Part shown: positions 1-9,256 of the stretch, piece after piece
Layout: the number at the start of each line of letters is the position of its first letter
How positions within the stretch are numbered: the stretch's first letter is position 1
From: Methanobacteriota archaeon
GTDB lineage: Archaea > Thermoplasmatota > Poseidoniia > Poseidoniales > Thalassarchaeaceae
Direction: 5' to 3'
Assembly: GCA_019654055.1 (NCBI GenBank)
Contig: BPDA01000011.1
Location: 1-35,000 of the forward strand
Length of the DNA stretch: 35,000 nucleotides
Notes under the pieces: generated by a model
The model's database searches: none
Seen by the model: the letters and a program-made list of their open reading frames with translations, nothing else
What the model was told of the DNA's origin: nothing
Translations under genes and position numbers: made by a program

Positions 1-1
1 C

Positions 2-67
2 GACATCACCTGGACCGCGATGACCTACGAGTTGGTGCTACAGCCAGTAATCGAGGTTGAGGCCTAA
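2..67 (+). CDS. 3' end of an unidentified CDS truncated by the window start (..DITWTAMTYELVLQPVIEVEA*)
   Basis: Open frame from base 2 to TAA at 65-67, ending directly against the stop of the convergent YchF gene; too short to identify. Confidence 0.4.
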   Translation, partial: DITWTAMTYELVLQPVIEVEA

Positions 68-1351
68 TCAGGTCTTGGCGTAGATGCTTATCACATCGCC
101 ATCCTGAACTTCGTGTTCGGCGCCGATGACCCTAGAACTCCTCGCGTCAACCGCCCTGATGAAGCCGTCACCGAGGTCGGAGTGGACTGCGTAGGCCAGT
201 CCCTTCGCGGTCGTGCCCTGCTCTACCAAGAGGGCGTCTGGGAGCGTGTTGCCGTCACCATCGACCCAGTGGGTCTCGTCCTGGACCGGGTACGCCACCC
301 TGCGAGACAGCGTGCCGAAGACCACTTCGGAGAGCAGTCCAACGAGCCCTCCACCATCCCAGACCAGTGACTCGCTGATTGCATCCAGAGCCTTCCTCTG
401 GGCCTGCGACAGTCTCTCCTCTCCCTCTTGGGTTATCTCAAATTCGGATTCCCCGGGACTGCGTTCGATAAGGCCTGCTTGCGAGGCCCTGCTCAGGGCA
501 AGCTCGGCCTCGGCGCTGGTAGCGATTAGCACGCCGCCGTCGCTTCCAATCATCTCCGCCAGAGGGGCCCAGGAGCCTGACATAGCCAAGTCCGCCTTGT
601 TCGCAGCGACTGAGATAGGGAAGAGTTCGCTGCGGATGGCAGACGACATCGACTTCATCTCGGCCTCGCCCCAGTCCCAAGGCACATCTGCATCGGGATG
701 TCCCGAGCGAACGGCGTTGAAGCCGGCGACCACATGGTGCTCGGTGGCGCCGATGCCGGTGAGTTGGTCGACGGCGTAGTCAATCAGGGCCCTGTCGCCC
801 TCAGCCTGAGCTTTTCTTGCGCCACGCTTCCAGCCAGTGCTGAGGATGCCCGCTATCCACTCCTCCAGCTCGTTCACGAGGAACCTGTGCTCCTCTATCG
901 GGTCGGAGCCGCCGCTGCCGACCGGGTTGCCGTCGATGTCCGTGGAGCCCGAGACATCCACGACTTGGATCAGTGCGTCGCACCTCGCTAGGTCGGAGAG
1001 GAACTGATTCCCCCTTCCCTTGCCCTCATGGGCTCCCGGGACCAGCCCGGCCACATCCACTAGGGTGACAGGGACCAGTCGGCGGTGATCGGTGCACGAA
1101 CCCGAGTTCGGGGTGCAGATGCTACCTCTCCTCGGGTCGTCCTCGGCGCTCGGCTCAAGTCTGCCTGTCTCCTCCCTCCTCGCGCGTAACTCGGAGCAGG
1201 CACACACGGATGGCAATGGCAGCCATGCAACGCCAACATTCGGTTCGATGGTCGTGAACGGGTAGTTGGCGATGTCTACGGGAGTCTGTGTCATCGCCGA
1301 GAAGGTGGTCGATTTGCCCACGTTCGGCTTGCCGACCAGACCTATGCGCAT
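68..1351 (-). CDS. YchF/OBG-family GTPase with C-terminal TGS-like region
   Basis: MRIGLVGKPNVGKSTTFSAMT (P-loop), DVAGLVPGAHEGKGRGNQFL (G3), NKAD (G4), C-terminal TGS-like end HSDLGDGFIRAVDARSSRVIGAEHEVQDGDVISIYAKT. Confidence 0.92.
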   Translation of the reverse strand: MRIGLVGKPNVGKSTTFSAMTQTPVDIANYPFTTIEPNVGVAWLPLPSVCACSELRARREETGRLEPSAEDDPRRGSICTPNSGSCTDHRRLVPVTLVDVAGLVPGAHEGKGRGNQFLSDLARCDALIQVVDVSGSTDIDGNPVGSGGSDPIEEHRFLVNELEEWIAGILSTGWKRGARKAQAEGDRALIDYAVDQLTGIGATEHHVVAGFNAVRSGHPDADVPWDWGEAEMKSMSSAIRSELFPISVAANKADLAMSGSWAPLAEMIGSDGGVLIATSAEAELALSRASQAGLIERSPGESEFEITQEGEERLSQAQRKALDAISESLVWDGGGLVGLLSEVVFGTLSRRVAYPVQDETHWVDGDGNTLPDALLVEQGTTAKGLAYAVHSDLGDGFIRAVDARSSRVIGAEHEVQDGDVISIYAKT

Positions 1352-1408
1352 GCCATCCCCCGAAGGTGAAGCGAGGTTCTCGCTCTCAAGGTGACGGTCG
1401 TCCGGATT

Positions 1409-3112
1409 TCACAGCTCGGTGGGGCCGCCGGCATCGTCGCTCTCCCCCACGGGCACCACCGTGGTGTCAAGGTCAGCCCCCCCTGCTAGGATCTTCCTCA
1501 CCGAAGTGGGCGTCACTAGGGAGTAGTCATCCATGGTAATCGAGCTGGAGGTGGCCCTATCGGCATCCTCCATAGTGCCTCGGAACAGCCCGCTCACCGC
1601 GTTGAGGCTGTGCATTATAGCCCCTACAGCTGTACCGTAGAACAGAATCGCCCCGACCGCCTGTACGTCGGCGGAGAGGGCACTCGGGTCTTCCACGGCG
1701 GCCTCGATAAGTGACATGTCAATCAAGTCGGACATCACGCTCACCGTGAGACCGAGCAAAGCGCCGCCGCCCATCATCCAGTAGGCCCAGCGAGCACGGT
1801 TGCGCGACAGCAGGCTCCTGCCGGTGACTGTCGGGAACAGATGCAGGGCGGCACCCAGCGAGAACGGCACTAAGACAAGCCAGATGGCCATCAGCAGCAT
1901 GGTCGCGGACATGCCGGAGAGCTCGGGCGCCGCTGATAGTGCATCGGACTGAACGAACAGGCATGCAGCTGCTAACGGCAGCAGCATGGAAGCGCCTAGG
2001 TTCAACTCGGGGATGCCCGCAGAGTCCGGGTTCTCGATGAAGGCGTCACCGCCTCTCAGAGTCATCATGAGATTGGCTACCAGAGCCATGACCGGAATCA
2101 TCGCCAGAGCCATCAGGAATGCCATTGCTATGCCGTCCTGGGAAGAGGGTTGGAGTTGCTCGAAGGTGACTCCGAGCATGTCGGCTGCCATCCTCCCGTT
2201 ACTGGCGCCGAGCGGGTTGACAGTTGCCAGCGCACCTACCAGCGTAGCTGCCCCCAGCGATCTCGACCACAACGGGTTGCCAGAAGCGCTCGATGAGACG
2301 TACAGGGCAACGCCGGCCGCCGTTGCAAAGAAGAACGTGCCTCCAACCATCTGAGCCAGCAACCACTGACCGGTCCCGGTCTGGATGCTGCCTGTGAGGA
2401 CGGTGGCCACTACCGAGATTGGGTCTGCCAGTACTCCCATCATGATGAGCCATCCCGGGATTGGCAGGGCGACCTTCCTCTCAGAGACCGTCAGAAGCAG
2501 GTTGATGGCGATGGCGACGAATCCCAGTGTGTGCATGGCCGTGCCGATTAGGAAGATGTTCAAGCCCAGAATCACCGAGTCGTGGGCAGCGATGACCAGG
2601 ATGACCACCGCCAAGGTCCACAGAAATGAGACTAGGGTGGCGTTTCTCTCGCTGGCTAGGTCGGTTCCGCTGAGGCGGGGGATGATGTGCAGGCTGGAGC
2701 CGACCAGCAGCATCCCGACGCCGCCATACAGCGCCGCGAAGTTGGACGCGTAGAGAAGCGAGCTGGCTGTGGGGTCGTAGCCCCATGCTGAAAGGCTGTG
2801 TAGAGCGGTCGGGTCCTGCTTCAGCCACAGGCCCTCGAAGGCCAGCGTCGACGCCGCTATCAGCCACAGCATGCCTTGGATGAACCAAGTCTTGGAAGCC
2901 GACCCCTCCCGTCCCTCAACCAGATCAATCCCCGGGCCGAGGGCCTTCTCGAGCATGAACAGTGACATCGACTTGGTCACATCGTTGAATATCGACAGGC
3001 CGTTCTGCATTAGGAAGTAAGTTAGCAGCATCAGCCCCCAGAAGAGGAACATGGAAGTCAGGGCCTGATCGCCGCCGACGATATCCAGAATCTCCCAGTT
3101 CACTGCCATCAC
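1409..3112 (-). CDS. Polytopic membrane protein resembling heme-copper (cbb3-like) oxidase subunit I, apparently lacking metal ligands
   Basis: Many TM helices; HCO-like post-helix segments GSSLHIIPRLSGTDLASERNATLVSFLW and GAALHLFPTVTGRSLLSRNRARWAYWMMGGG; no HH or HxH motif anywhere. Confidence 0.55.
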   Translation of the reverse strand: MMAVNWEILDIVGGDQALTSMFLFWGLMLLTYFLMQNGLSIFNDVTKSMSLFMLEKALGPGIDLVEGREGSASKTWFIQGMLWLIAASTLAFEGLWLKQDPTALHSLSAWGYDPTASSLLYASNFAALYGGVGMLLVGSSLHIIPRLSGTDLASERNATLVSFLWTLAVVILVIAAHDSVILGLNIFLIGTAMHTLGFVAIAINLLLTVSERKVALPIPGWLIMMGVLADPISVVATVLTGSIQTGTGQWLLAQMVGGTFFFATAAGVALYVSSSASGNPLWSRSLGAATLVGALATVNPLGASNGRMAADMLGVTFEQLQPSSQDGIAMAFLMALAMIPVMALVANLMMTLRGGDAFIENPDSAGIPELNLGASMLLPLAAACLFVQSDALSAAPELSGMSATMLLMAIWLVLVPFSLGAALHLFPTVTGRSLLSRNRARWAYWMMGGGALLGLTVSVMSDLIDMSLIEAAVEDPSALSADVQAVGAILFYGTAVGAIMHSLNAVSGLFRGTMEDADRATSSSITMDDYSLVTPTSVRKILAGGADLDTTVVPVGESDDAGGPTEL

Positions 3113-3118
3113 AACGCC

Positions 3119-3397
3119 TCACTCGCTTGTCGCTTCCGTCATCATGGTGGCGATAATTGCGAACACACCAATCATGACACCCAGAATGAAGAACCAGATT
3201 CCGGAGTCGAACACTCCCTCAAAGACAGGTAGAATCTCGGAGATGACTGGGAGGTCCCTGCCGGGGTACAGGATTCCGTGGAGCACGAGGAGAGCCAGAG
3301 AGGTGACAAGCCCAAATGCTAGGATTACCCAGGACGAGGAGGGTTCGTCCTCGCCTTGGATGAACTCGCCGACAGTACCGGAGCCGCCCTCAGACAT
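3119..3397 (-). CDS. Small two-TM membrane protein, likely partner of the HCO-like protein
   Basis: 92 aa with two hydrophobic segments (WVILAFGLVTSLALLVLHGILY; IWFFILGVMIGVFAIIATMM); stop lies 6 nt from the start of the next gene on the same strand. Confidence 0.6.
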   Translation of the reverse strand: MSEGGSGTVGEFIQGEDEPSSSWVILAFGLVTSLALLVLHGILYPGRDLPVISEILPVFEGVFDSGIWFFILGVMIGVFAIIATMMTEATSE

Positions 3398-3483
3398 CTC
3401 AGTCCCTCTGTCCCAGCCAATCGGGACGCATCTACCACCGAAGATTGCCCCTTAAGCATTGGGCGAGGGACTATGTCCCTCGT

Positions 3484-4616
3484 CTAGGGTGCCCGACAGA
3501 GGTCGACTGCTAAACCGCGTCTGTCCCTGCCGGTCCCCATCGGGGCCGGCAGGTAGAGGTCGCTGTGGACCTCGGCTCTCCAGACTCCCCTGCACTGGCA
3601 ATCGAGATTAGCGAACTCGCGGATGTCCGCCGAGACCGAGTAGCGCTCTATCGCGGCGCCCACGTCGGCGTCGCACGAGCCGCAGTTGTGAGCCCCCCTT
3701 GGCCTGCCACCCGGGGTTTGGGTGGACGATGATGCGGGCGCCGGACTCGGCGATGTCATCGTGGGTCCTCTCAAGCATCTCCACCAGTGACCACAGCCAA
3801 GGGGGCGGTACTCGCGGTTGCGGTACAGCCTGTCGACGATGGTTCCTCTCTGGATGTTCATCGGGTTGACCGAGACGTCTTCGGACAGCGGCGCGACCTC
3901 GCTGACCCACTTGCTAGTGAGCTCAAGCGATCGCCCTCTGACATGAACGGGGGCTTGAACAGGAGGTACGTCTTGACCCTCAGGCCATTCTCCCTGAGCA
4001 TATCGATGGAGCGGTGCCACTGCTTGGTCGAGAAACCCTTGTTGACGTGAAACCGAAGGACTGCGTCGTCGTATGCCTCTAGGCCTATGGCCACCGTGCA
4101 TCCTGGATGACGCTCTGCCACCCAGGCGATCTTCTCGGGCGTGCACATCTGGGCCTGAGCCTCAATCACCAGATGCAGTCCTCTCTCGTAGGTCTCCTTG
4201 AGAATCGCCTCCTGCCACTCGGGAGGGTTCTCACGATCCTCAAAGAAGGTCCCCGATGTGTACACCTTGACCATGCTGCAGCCCTCGAAGTCGTCGAGCC
4301 TGAGCTTGGCCTCGTCCCACTGGGCGAACAGGTCGTCGGCGGTGACGTCGTCGCGGACGTCGTTGAAGTAGCCGCAGAACGTGCAACCGGACTTCCACCA
4401 CCAAGCGCATCCGCGGGTACGGAAGATCACCGTGGCGGCGGTGCAGTGGGTTCCGTCGGGCAGAATCTCCGGTGTCTTGTAGACCGTGGCCGGCTCGGTC
4501 GCGTCCCACGACTCCCGCCTTCTCACCGATTCGGGAGTGTTCTCGGGGGCCTTGACCAGGTGGTGCACCTTGACGGCCTTCGAGCCATCACCCAGCATCC
4601 CTGAGGCCTGTGCCAT
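3484..4616 (-). CDS. Archaeosine synthase beta-subunit-like radical SAM protein (RaSEA / COG1244-like), interrupted by about three frameshifts
   Basis: RGCAWWWKSGCTFCGYFND cluster motif; then in successive frames VAPLSEDVSVNPMNIQRGTIVDRLYRNREYRP, PPWLWSLVEMLERTHDDIAESGARIIVHPNPGWQAKGG, AHNCGSCDADVGAAIERYSVS. Confidence 0.75.
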
Positions 4617-4704
4617 GGAACTGCCGTCACCGGCGACAACTTGAGGATGCCGTAGACGATGCTTTAGGGTCCCAGCGGGGTGACTGAGGCGCGAGGAGAG
4701 TCAG

Positions 4705-5431
4705 ATGCGCGGCTTCCACCACATCCAGAACGTCCTGTCAGTGGTCGTGATGCTGTTCATCGCAGTAATCTGGGGGGTGGCAGCGGCCCCGGGCTACCTC
4801 ATCGTGATGTGGATCAGGGACCGCGTGGTCGGCGAGGGTCTGCTGTTGGAGGCAGTCGGAACCGGCATCGGATTCGGCCTAGGCTACCTGTTCTGGGGCA
4901 TCTGCATGGTCATGCTGTGCGGCCTGCTGGGCGGACTGCTACGACCTCGTCTGGATGAGGGGCGCGTCCCACTACAGTCCTTCACCACCATCCAATGGGC
5001 GTGGTCGATGATCTTCCATCGCTCCGCGCTGCTCTTTCTGTGGGTCATGGTGCCCTCGTTCCCTTTGGGAACACCTACTACCGCCTGATGGGGGCCAAGA
5101 TTGGGGAAAGGGGGGTCAACTCAACACGGACAACATCAATGATGCTGGAATGGTAACTCTAGGAGAAGAAGTGGTGATGGGGGGTCATGCCACCATCAAC
5201 GCACACCTCACCGAGAAGGGTGAGCTTGTCCTATCTCCCGTCAGGGTCGGTGACGGCGCCTTGCTCGGCACGGGCAGCATAGTCCAGCCTGGTTGCGAGA
5301 TTGGGGGTGGGGCGGTCGTAGCATCCAGAGCGGTTGTGCCGAAATGGACCAAAATACCCCCTAGAGAGGTCTGGGCCGGGATACCGGCTAAATGCATCAG
5401 GCTGGCTGACGGTACGAAACCGGGTGATTGA
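4705..5431 (+). CDS. Membrane-anchored left-handed beta-helix (hexapeptide-repeat) acyltransferase, interrupted by two frameshifts
   Basis: N-terminal TM helices, then in second frame NTYYRLMGAKIGERGVN, then in third frame LNTDNINDAGMVTLGEEVVMGGHATINAHL..VRVGDGALLGTGSIVQPGCEIGGGAVVASRAVVPKWTKIPPREVWAGIPAKCIR. Confidence 0.7.
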
Positions 5432-6319
5432 ATGGCCAAATGCAAGGGCTCCAAAGAGGATGGATCTGTTTGTGGTCGCCCAACTATGTACAAGTCTGAT
5501 TACTGTAAGAATCATAGAGACCAAGATTCGTCCGTAATACTCTGCATGGGTAAGAGCCCGGCTGGCAAACCCTGCTCTAGGTTAGCGCTCGAAGGCCTTC
5601 TATTCTGCAGGCAGCACAGGGTCCAGATAGCTAATCTCGAAAAGCTCCAATGCCCCCGAGGATGCGGTCTGCTATCTTACAAATGGATAGACAACAAAGG
5701 CGGGTACTATGTATGCAAAGAATGCAGCGGTTCGGCGCTAGATGCTAAGTCTATGGAGACTAGACTTTCGGACCACGTTGAGGGTCTAAACGAGCTTCTT
5801 GAGGGTGGTGAGGAGTGTTCTCTGAAGTGCCCTAATTGCGAGATTGAGATGCTAGAGTTCAGAGTGGCCTACGTAATCGAAGGAGGAGGCGCAGGAGGAG
5901 GGGGCCTTCACATTGGTGGCGGGGGTGCCGGGGCAGGAATAATTCTCGGTATCGTTCTAATCGCAGTAGTTGCAGCAGCTGCTGAAGCCTCCAAACCCAA
6001 GTCGGGTGGCACCGAATATGACTCAACTATCGGGAAGACCATGCTAGTCGATGGGTGTCGAGAGTGTGGGACATTCTGGTTCGATGGCAATGAGTTGAGT
6101 ATTGCCCGTCAAAGCACGACACTCGAGGGCACGAGTCCAGCAGATTTGGCTCGAATCGAGGCTGAGGAGAAGGAGAAGGAAGAGGCTCGGGCGTCGGCAA
6201 GTGGTCGAGGGAGGGTTGCCAACACGACGTGTCTGCATATCGACGAAAAGAACGGTAAGAAATGTCGACGAGTAACATATCGAAGTACTGAGTACTGCTA
6301 TATGCACCAGCCGAAGTGA
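5432..6319 (+). CDS. Multi-zinc-motif protein (Cx..CxR..YCxxH modules plus zinc ribbons) with internal Gly-rich/hydrophobic segment
   Basis: CKGSKEDGSVCGRPTMYKSDYCKNH, CMGKSPAGKPCSRLALEGLLFCRQH, CPRGCG..CKECSG, CPNC..CRECGTFWFDGNEL, CLHIDEKNGKKCRRVTYRSTEYCYMH; hydrophobic GAGIILGIVLIAVVAAAAEA. Confidence 0.75.
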   Translation: MAKCKGSKEDGSVCGRPTMYKSDYCKNHRDQDSSVILCMGKSPAGKPCSRLALEGLLFCRQHRVQIANLEKLQCPRGCGLLSYKWIDNKGGYYVCKECSGSALDAKSMETRLSDHVEGLNELLEGGEECSLKCPNCEIEMLEFRVAYVIEGGGAGGGGLHIGGGGAGAGIILGIVLIAVVAAAAEASKPKSGGTEYDSTIGKTMLVDGCRECGTFWFDGNELSIARQSTTLEGTSPADLARIEAEEKEKEEARASASGRGRVANTTCLHIDEKNGKKCRRVTYRSTEYCYMHQPK

Positions 6320-6323
6320 TTGA

Positions 6324-7083
6324 ATGGCCAAGAAGTGCATCGGAGTGAGAGTGGATACCGGCCGTCCATGCAAGAGGCCGGCCAGCGGAGACACCGACTT
6401 CTGCTTCGCGTGCAAACCGCAGGAAGGGGATGCACGAATAGTCAACCTGCAACACGATGTCTATCACTGCCCGGATGACGGTGAAAAATTGTGGTACGTG
6501 CCCAGGAAGGGTTACCATCGATGCGATACTTGCAGTGGCGTCCTCTTGAATGCGAAGGAGATTGATCCGGTAATGTTAGAGAACATCTTGGAGCTTTCAG
6601 AAGTCGCCGAGGAGGAGTTGGTGGTAGAATGTCCCACTTGTAGTACCGACAGCGACCTGTCCGATGGGGAGTCTCCCCTTTCCAATTTCGCAGTGGAATG
6701 GAATTTCTATGTAGCGAAGTCAGGATATCACGGTGTCACCTACCGTGGAGTGTCGAATGTTGGCCATTGTAAAGTATGTGGATCAACATGGTTTTCCCCG
6801 GGCCCCCGGAGAGCGTGATGCACTTGGAAAGAAGATTGGGAATGACAGGAGGTATCTCTGGCGGGACAGGCTCCGTCCTCGCCAGAAATTTGATTATTTT
6901 AGCAAACAGGCGCAAACAATGGCTTGTGAGGAAAGAATGAGGCTGGTCGCTAGGAAAGCCGAGGAGAAGGAAAGGAAAAAGGAGAAACGGTGCCAGCATG
7001 TAGATTCCAGCGGGCATCAATGCACTAACAAAAAGATGCAGAAGAAAGGGGCTGCCTACTGCTACAAGCACCGGCCGAGGTAA
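6324..7083 (+). CDS. Paralogous multi-zinc-motif protein, interrupted by one frameshift
   Basis: Begins CIGVRVDTGRPCKRPASGDTDFCFACK, then CPDDGEKL..CDTCSGVLLNAKEI and CKVCGSTWF; continues in the next frame to CQHVDSSGHQCTNKKMQKKGAAYCYKHRPR, parallel to the C-terminus of the upstream gene. Confidence 0.7.
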
Positions 7084-7717
7084 TCAGGACTCGTCCTCTT
7101 CGGTATCGTCCTCGTCATCGCCGTCAACTAGGTCCTCGGCTGCGTCCTTGACCGCATCGAGGGTCTCCTCCATGCGATCCCTGAACGACTCCTGAGCGTC
7201 GACGATGGTCTTGGCGGCCTCGACGGCCCTGTCAATCATCGTGTAGCGGGTCTGGATGGCCTCGTTGAGTTGCTCGAACAGCTGCATATGCTGGACGTAC
7301 CAGTCGTCCCGGGCCCCCAGTTCGGCAGTTGCGACCCGATTGGCCTCGTCGAGCTCCTCGGTGACCTCGAAGACGCGTCCGAGACGAGCCTTCTCGCGGC
7401 TGTACAGCTCCTCCATCTTCTCGAGTTCCGGCTCGAGGTGCTCGACCCTCTTCGAGGACTTGGCTCCCTCAATCTCGACCTCGTGAATCCTAGCCTCCTT
7501 CTCCGGGCAGTAGTGACTCGAGGCCTTCCTTGTCGATCTCCTTGTCGATGGCCTCCTTCTCCATGACCTCTATGATTGCGTTTCTCTCGGCCAACTCGTC
7601 CTCGACCTTCTTGTAGGCCACGTAGAGCTTCTCGAGGCGGTCGGTCTCTTCGGCCAGCCTCTCCTCGAGCTGTCGCATCTGGGCCTCGGGTGTGATGCCT
7701 CCCTCTTCCTCACTCAT
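7084..7717 (-). CDS. Coiled-coil protein of unknown function with acidic tail, interrupted by one frameshift
   Basis: MSEEEGGITPEAQMRQLEERLAEETDRLEKLYVAYKKVEDELAERN.. joined across a frameshift to PEKEARIHEVEIEGAKSSKRVEHLEPELEKMEELYSREKARLG..; ends DLVDGDDEDDTEEDES. Confidence 0.6.
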
Positions 7718-7798
7718 ACGAGCCCTCAAGGGGCTCGACCGGTGCATCTGCTTTAACCTCGGCGGAGTCTGTATTGCCACAGCACGGGGTTATCGGGC

Positions 7799-9211
7799 TC
7801 ATCGGGAAACTGCAGCCACAGTAGCGGACAGCACCGCAGTGAGCCTCTTTGAGGCCGGGATGTGGAGCTTCTCGTCAGGGCCGTGGGCGTTGTTTCCGGG
7901 CCCTCCCGTGCCGGTGCACAGGAACTGCGCGTCCGGGTACTTGCCCTGAATCATGGCCAGGAAGGGGATTGTCCCCCCCAGCCAGATGGTCATCGGAGGC
8001 AGCCCGCTGATGGCTATCGCTGCATCTGACAGGGCCTTCTCGGCGCCGGGAGAGAGTGACGGGGCGCGGAACCCGTCGGACACCGCATCGGGGGTGAATG
8101 TCACCTTGGCACCATAGGGAGGGTCCTCCTCGAGGATCCTCTTGACCTCGGAGATGGCGGCCTCGGAGTCGGCACCGGGGGGGACTCTGAAACTGAGTTT
8201 TAGGTCGGTGTTGGTCCTCAGGACGTTGCCTGCCGTCTGTATGGGGGGCATGCCATCGGCCCCAATGACCGACATGCAGGGCCTCCAGTTCATGTTCAGC
8301 ATCATCTCGGCCGCGCCCGGCGTCTGTGGCTGCATCCCGTCGACCACGGGCAGATCGTCCCACACGGTGTCCCCGAGCAGGTCGATCAGGGCGTCGGACT
8401 GCGCTCTAACTTCCTCGGTGATAGGCACGTGCATCTCGGGAATCAGCACCTCGCCGGTATCCGAGTCCTCGACCCTGTCGAGGAGCATCCTCGCTATCCT
8501 AAACGACGAGGGTATCACGCCGCCCCCGTGGCCAGAGTGTATGCCCTCATGGGAGACCTGTACCGATAGGGTGCCGGCCAGCAGGCCGCGCAGCGCATCG
8601 GTAACCCAGACGTGCTCGTAGTCACCGCCCCCTGTGTCAAGGACCACGATGAGGTCCGGGCTGCCTAGGTCGTCGGTCAGGGCGTCGAGGTACTCGGGGA
8701 GGTCGAACGAGCCGGACTCCTCGCAGGTCTCGATGATGAAACGGCAGGTTGGGTGGGCAACTCCCTGCTCCTGCAGCATCCTGACGGAGGTCACGCACAG
8801 GTAGCCCCCATATCCGTCGTCTAGCGCGCCACGGCCGAATAGCCATGGCTCTCTGCGAACCGCCTTCCACGGGTGCAGCCCCTCTGACCAGAGTTCCGGG
8901 CGGGCGGGCTGCTTGTCGAGGTGTGAGTAGAACAGCACCTCGCCCGGGCCAGTCCCCTCGATGGTCACCAGCAGGACCGGGCTGCGCTCACCGATGCGAT
9001 GGACCTGGTATGACATGCCATCGATTGGCTGGGAGTCGAGCCAGTCGCAGAACAGCTCCACGGTTGCGTCCAGATCCCCTGTCTTGGCCCAGTCGGGGTC
9101 GAATCCGGGTGAGAGCGCGGGAATGGCCACGAAATCCATCAGGCTGGGGAGTATAGATTCCTCCCACAATTCGTCGCTGCGCCGTGCCAGTGCTTCGAGG
9201 TCGGGCTGCAT
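7799..9211 (-). CDS. M20-family metallopeptidase / dipeptidase
   Basis: LFYSHLDKQPARPELW, GRGALDDGYGGYLCVTSVRML, ETCEESGSFDLPEYL, IHSGHGGGVIPSSFRI; the open frame extends to 9256, start chosen at MQPDLEAL. Confidence 0.85.
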   Translation of the reverse strand: MQPDLEALARRSDELWEESILPSLMDFVAIPALSPGFDPDWAKTGDLDATVELFCDWLDSQPIDGMSYQVHRIGERSPVLLVTIEGTGPGEVLFYSHLDKQPARPELWSEGLHPWKAVRREPWLFGRGALDDGYGGYLCVTSVRMLQEQGVAHPTCRFIIETCEESGSFDLPEYLDALTDDLGSPDLIVVLDTGGGDYEHVWVTDALRGLLAGTLSVQVSHEGIHSGHGGGVIPSSFRIARMLLDRVEDSDTGEVLIPEMHVPITEEVRAQSDALIDLLGDTVWDDLPVVDGMQPQTPGAAEMMLNMNWRPCMSVIGADGMPPIQTAGNVLRTNTDLKLSFRVPPGADSEAAISEVKRILEEDPPYGAKVTFTPDAVSDGFRAPSLSPGAEKALSDAAIAISGLPPMTIWLGGTIPFLAMIQGKYPDAQFLCTGTGGPGNNAHGPDEKLHIPASKRLTAVLSATVAAVSR

Positions 9212-9256
9212 GGGTTCGTGTGGGGCCCCCAGCACATGGAGTCTTCGTCGGGGCAC

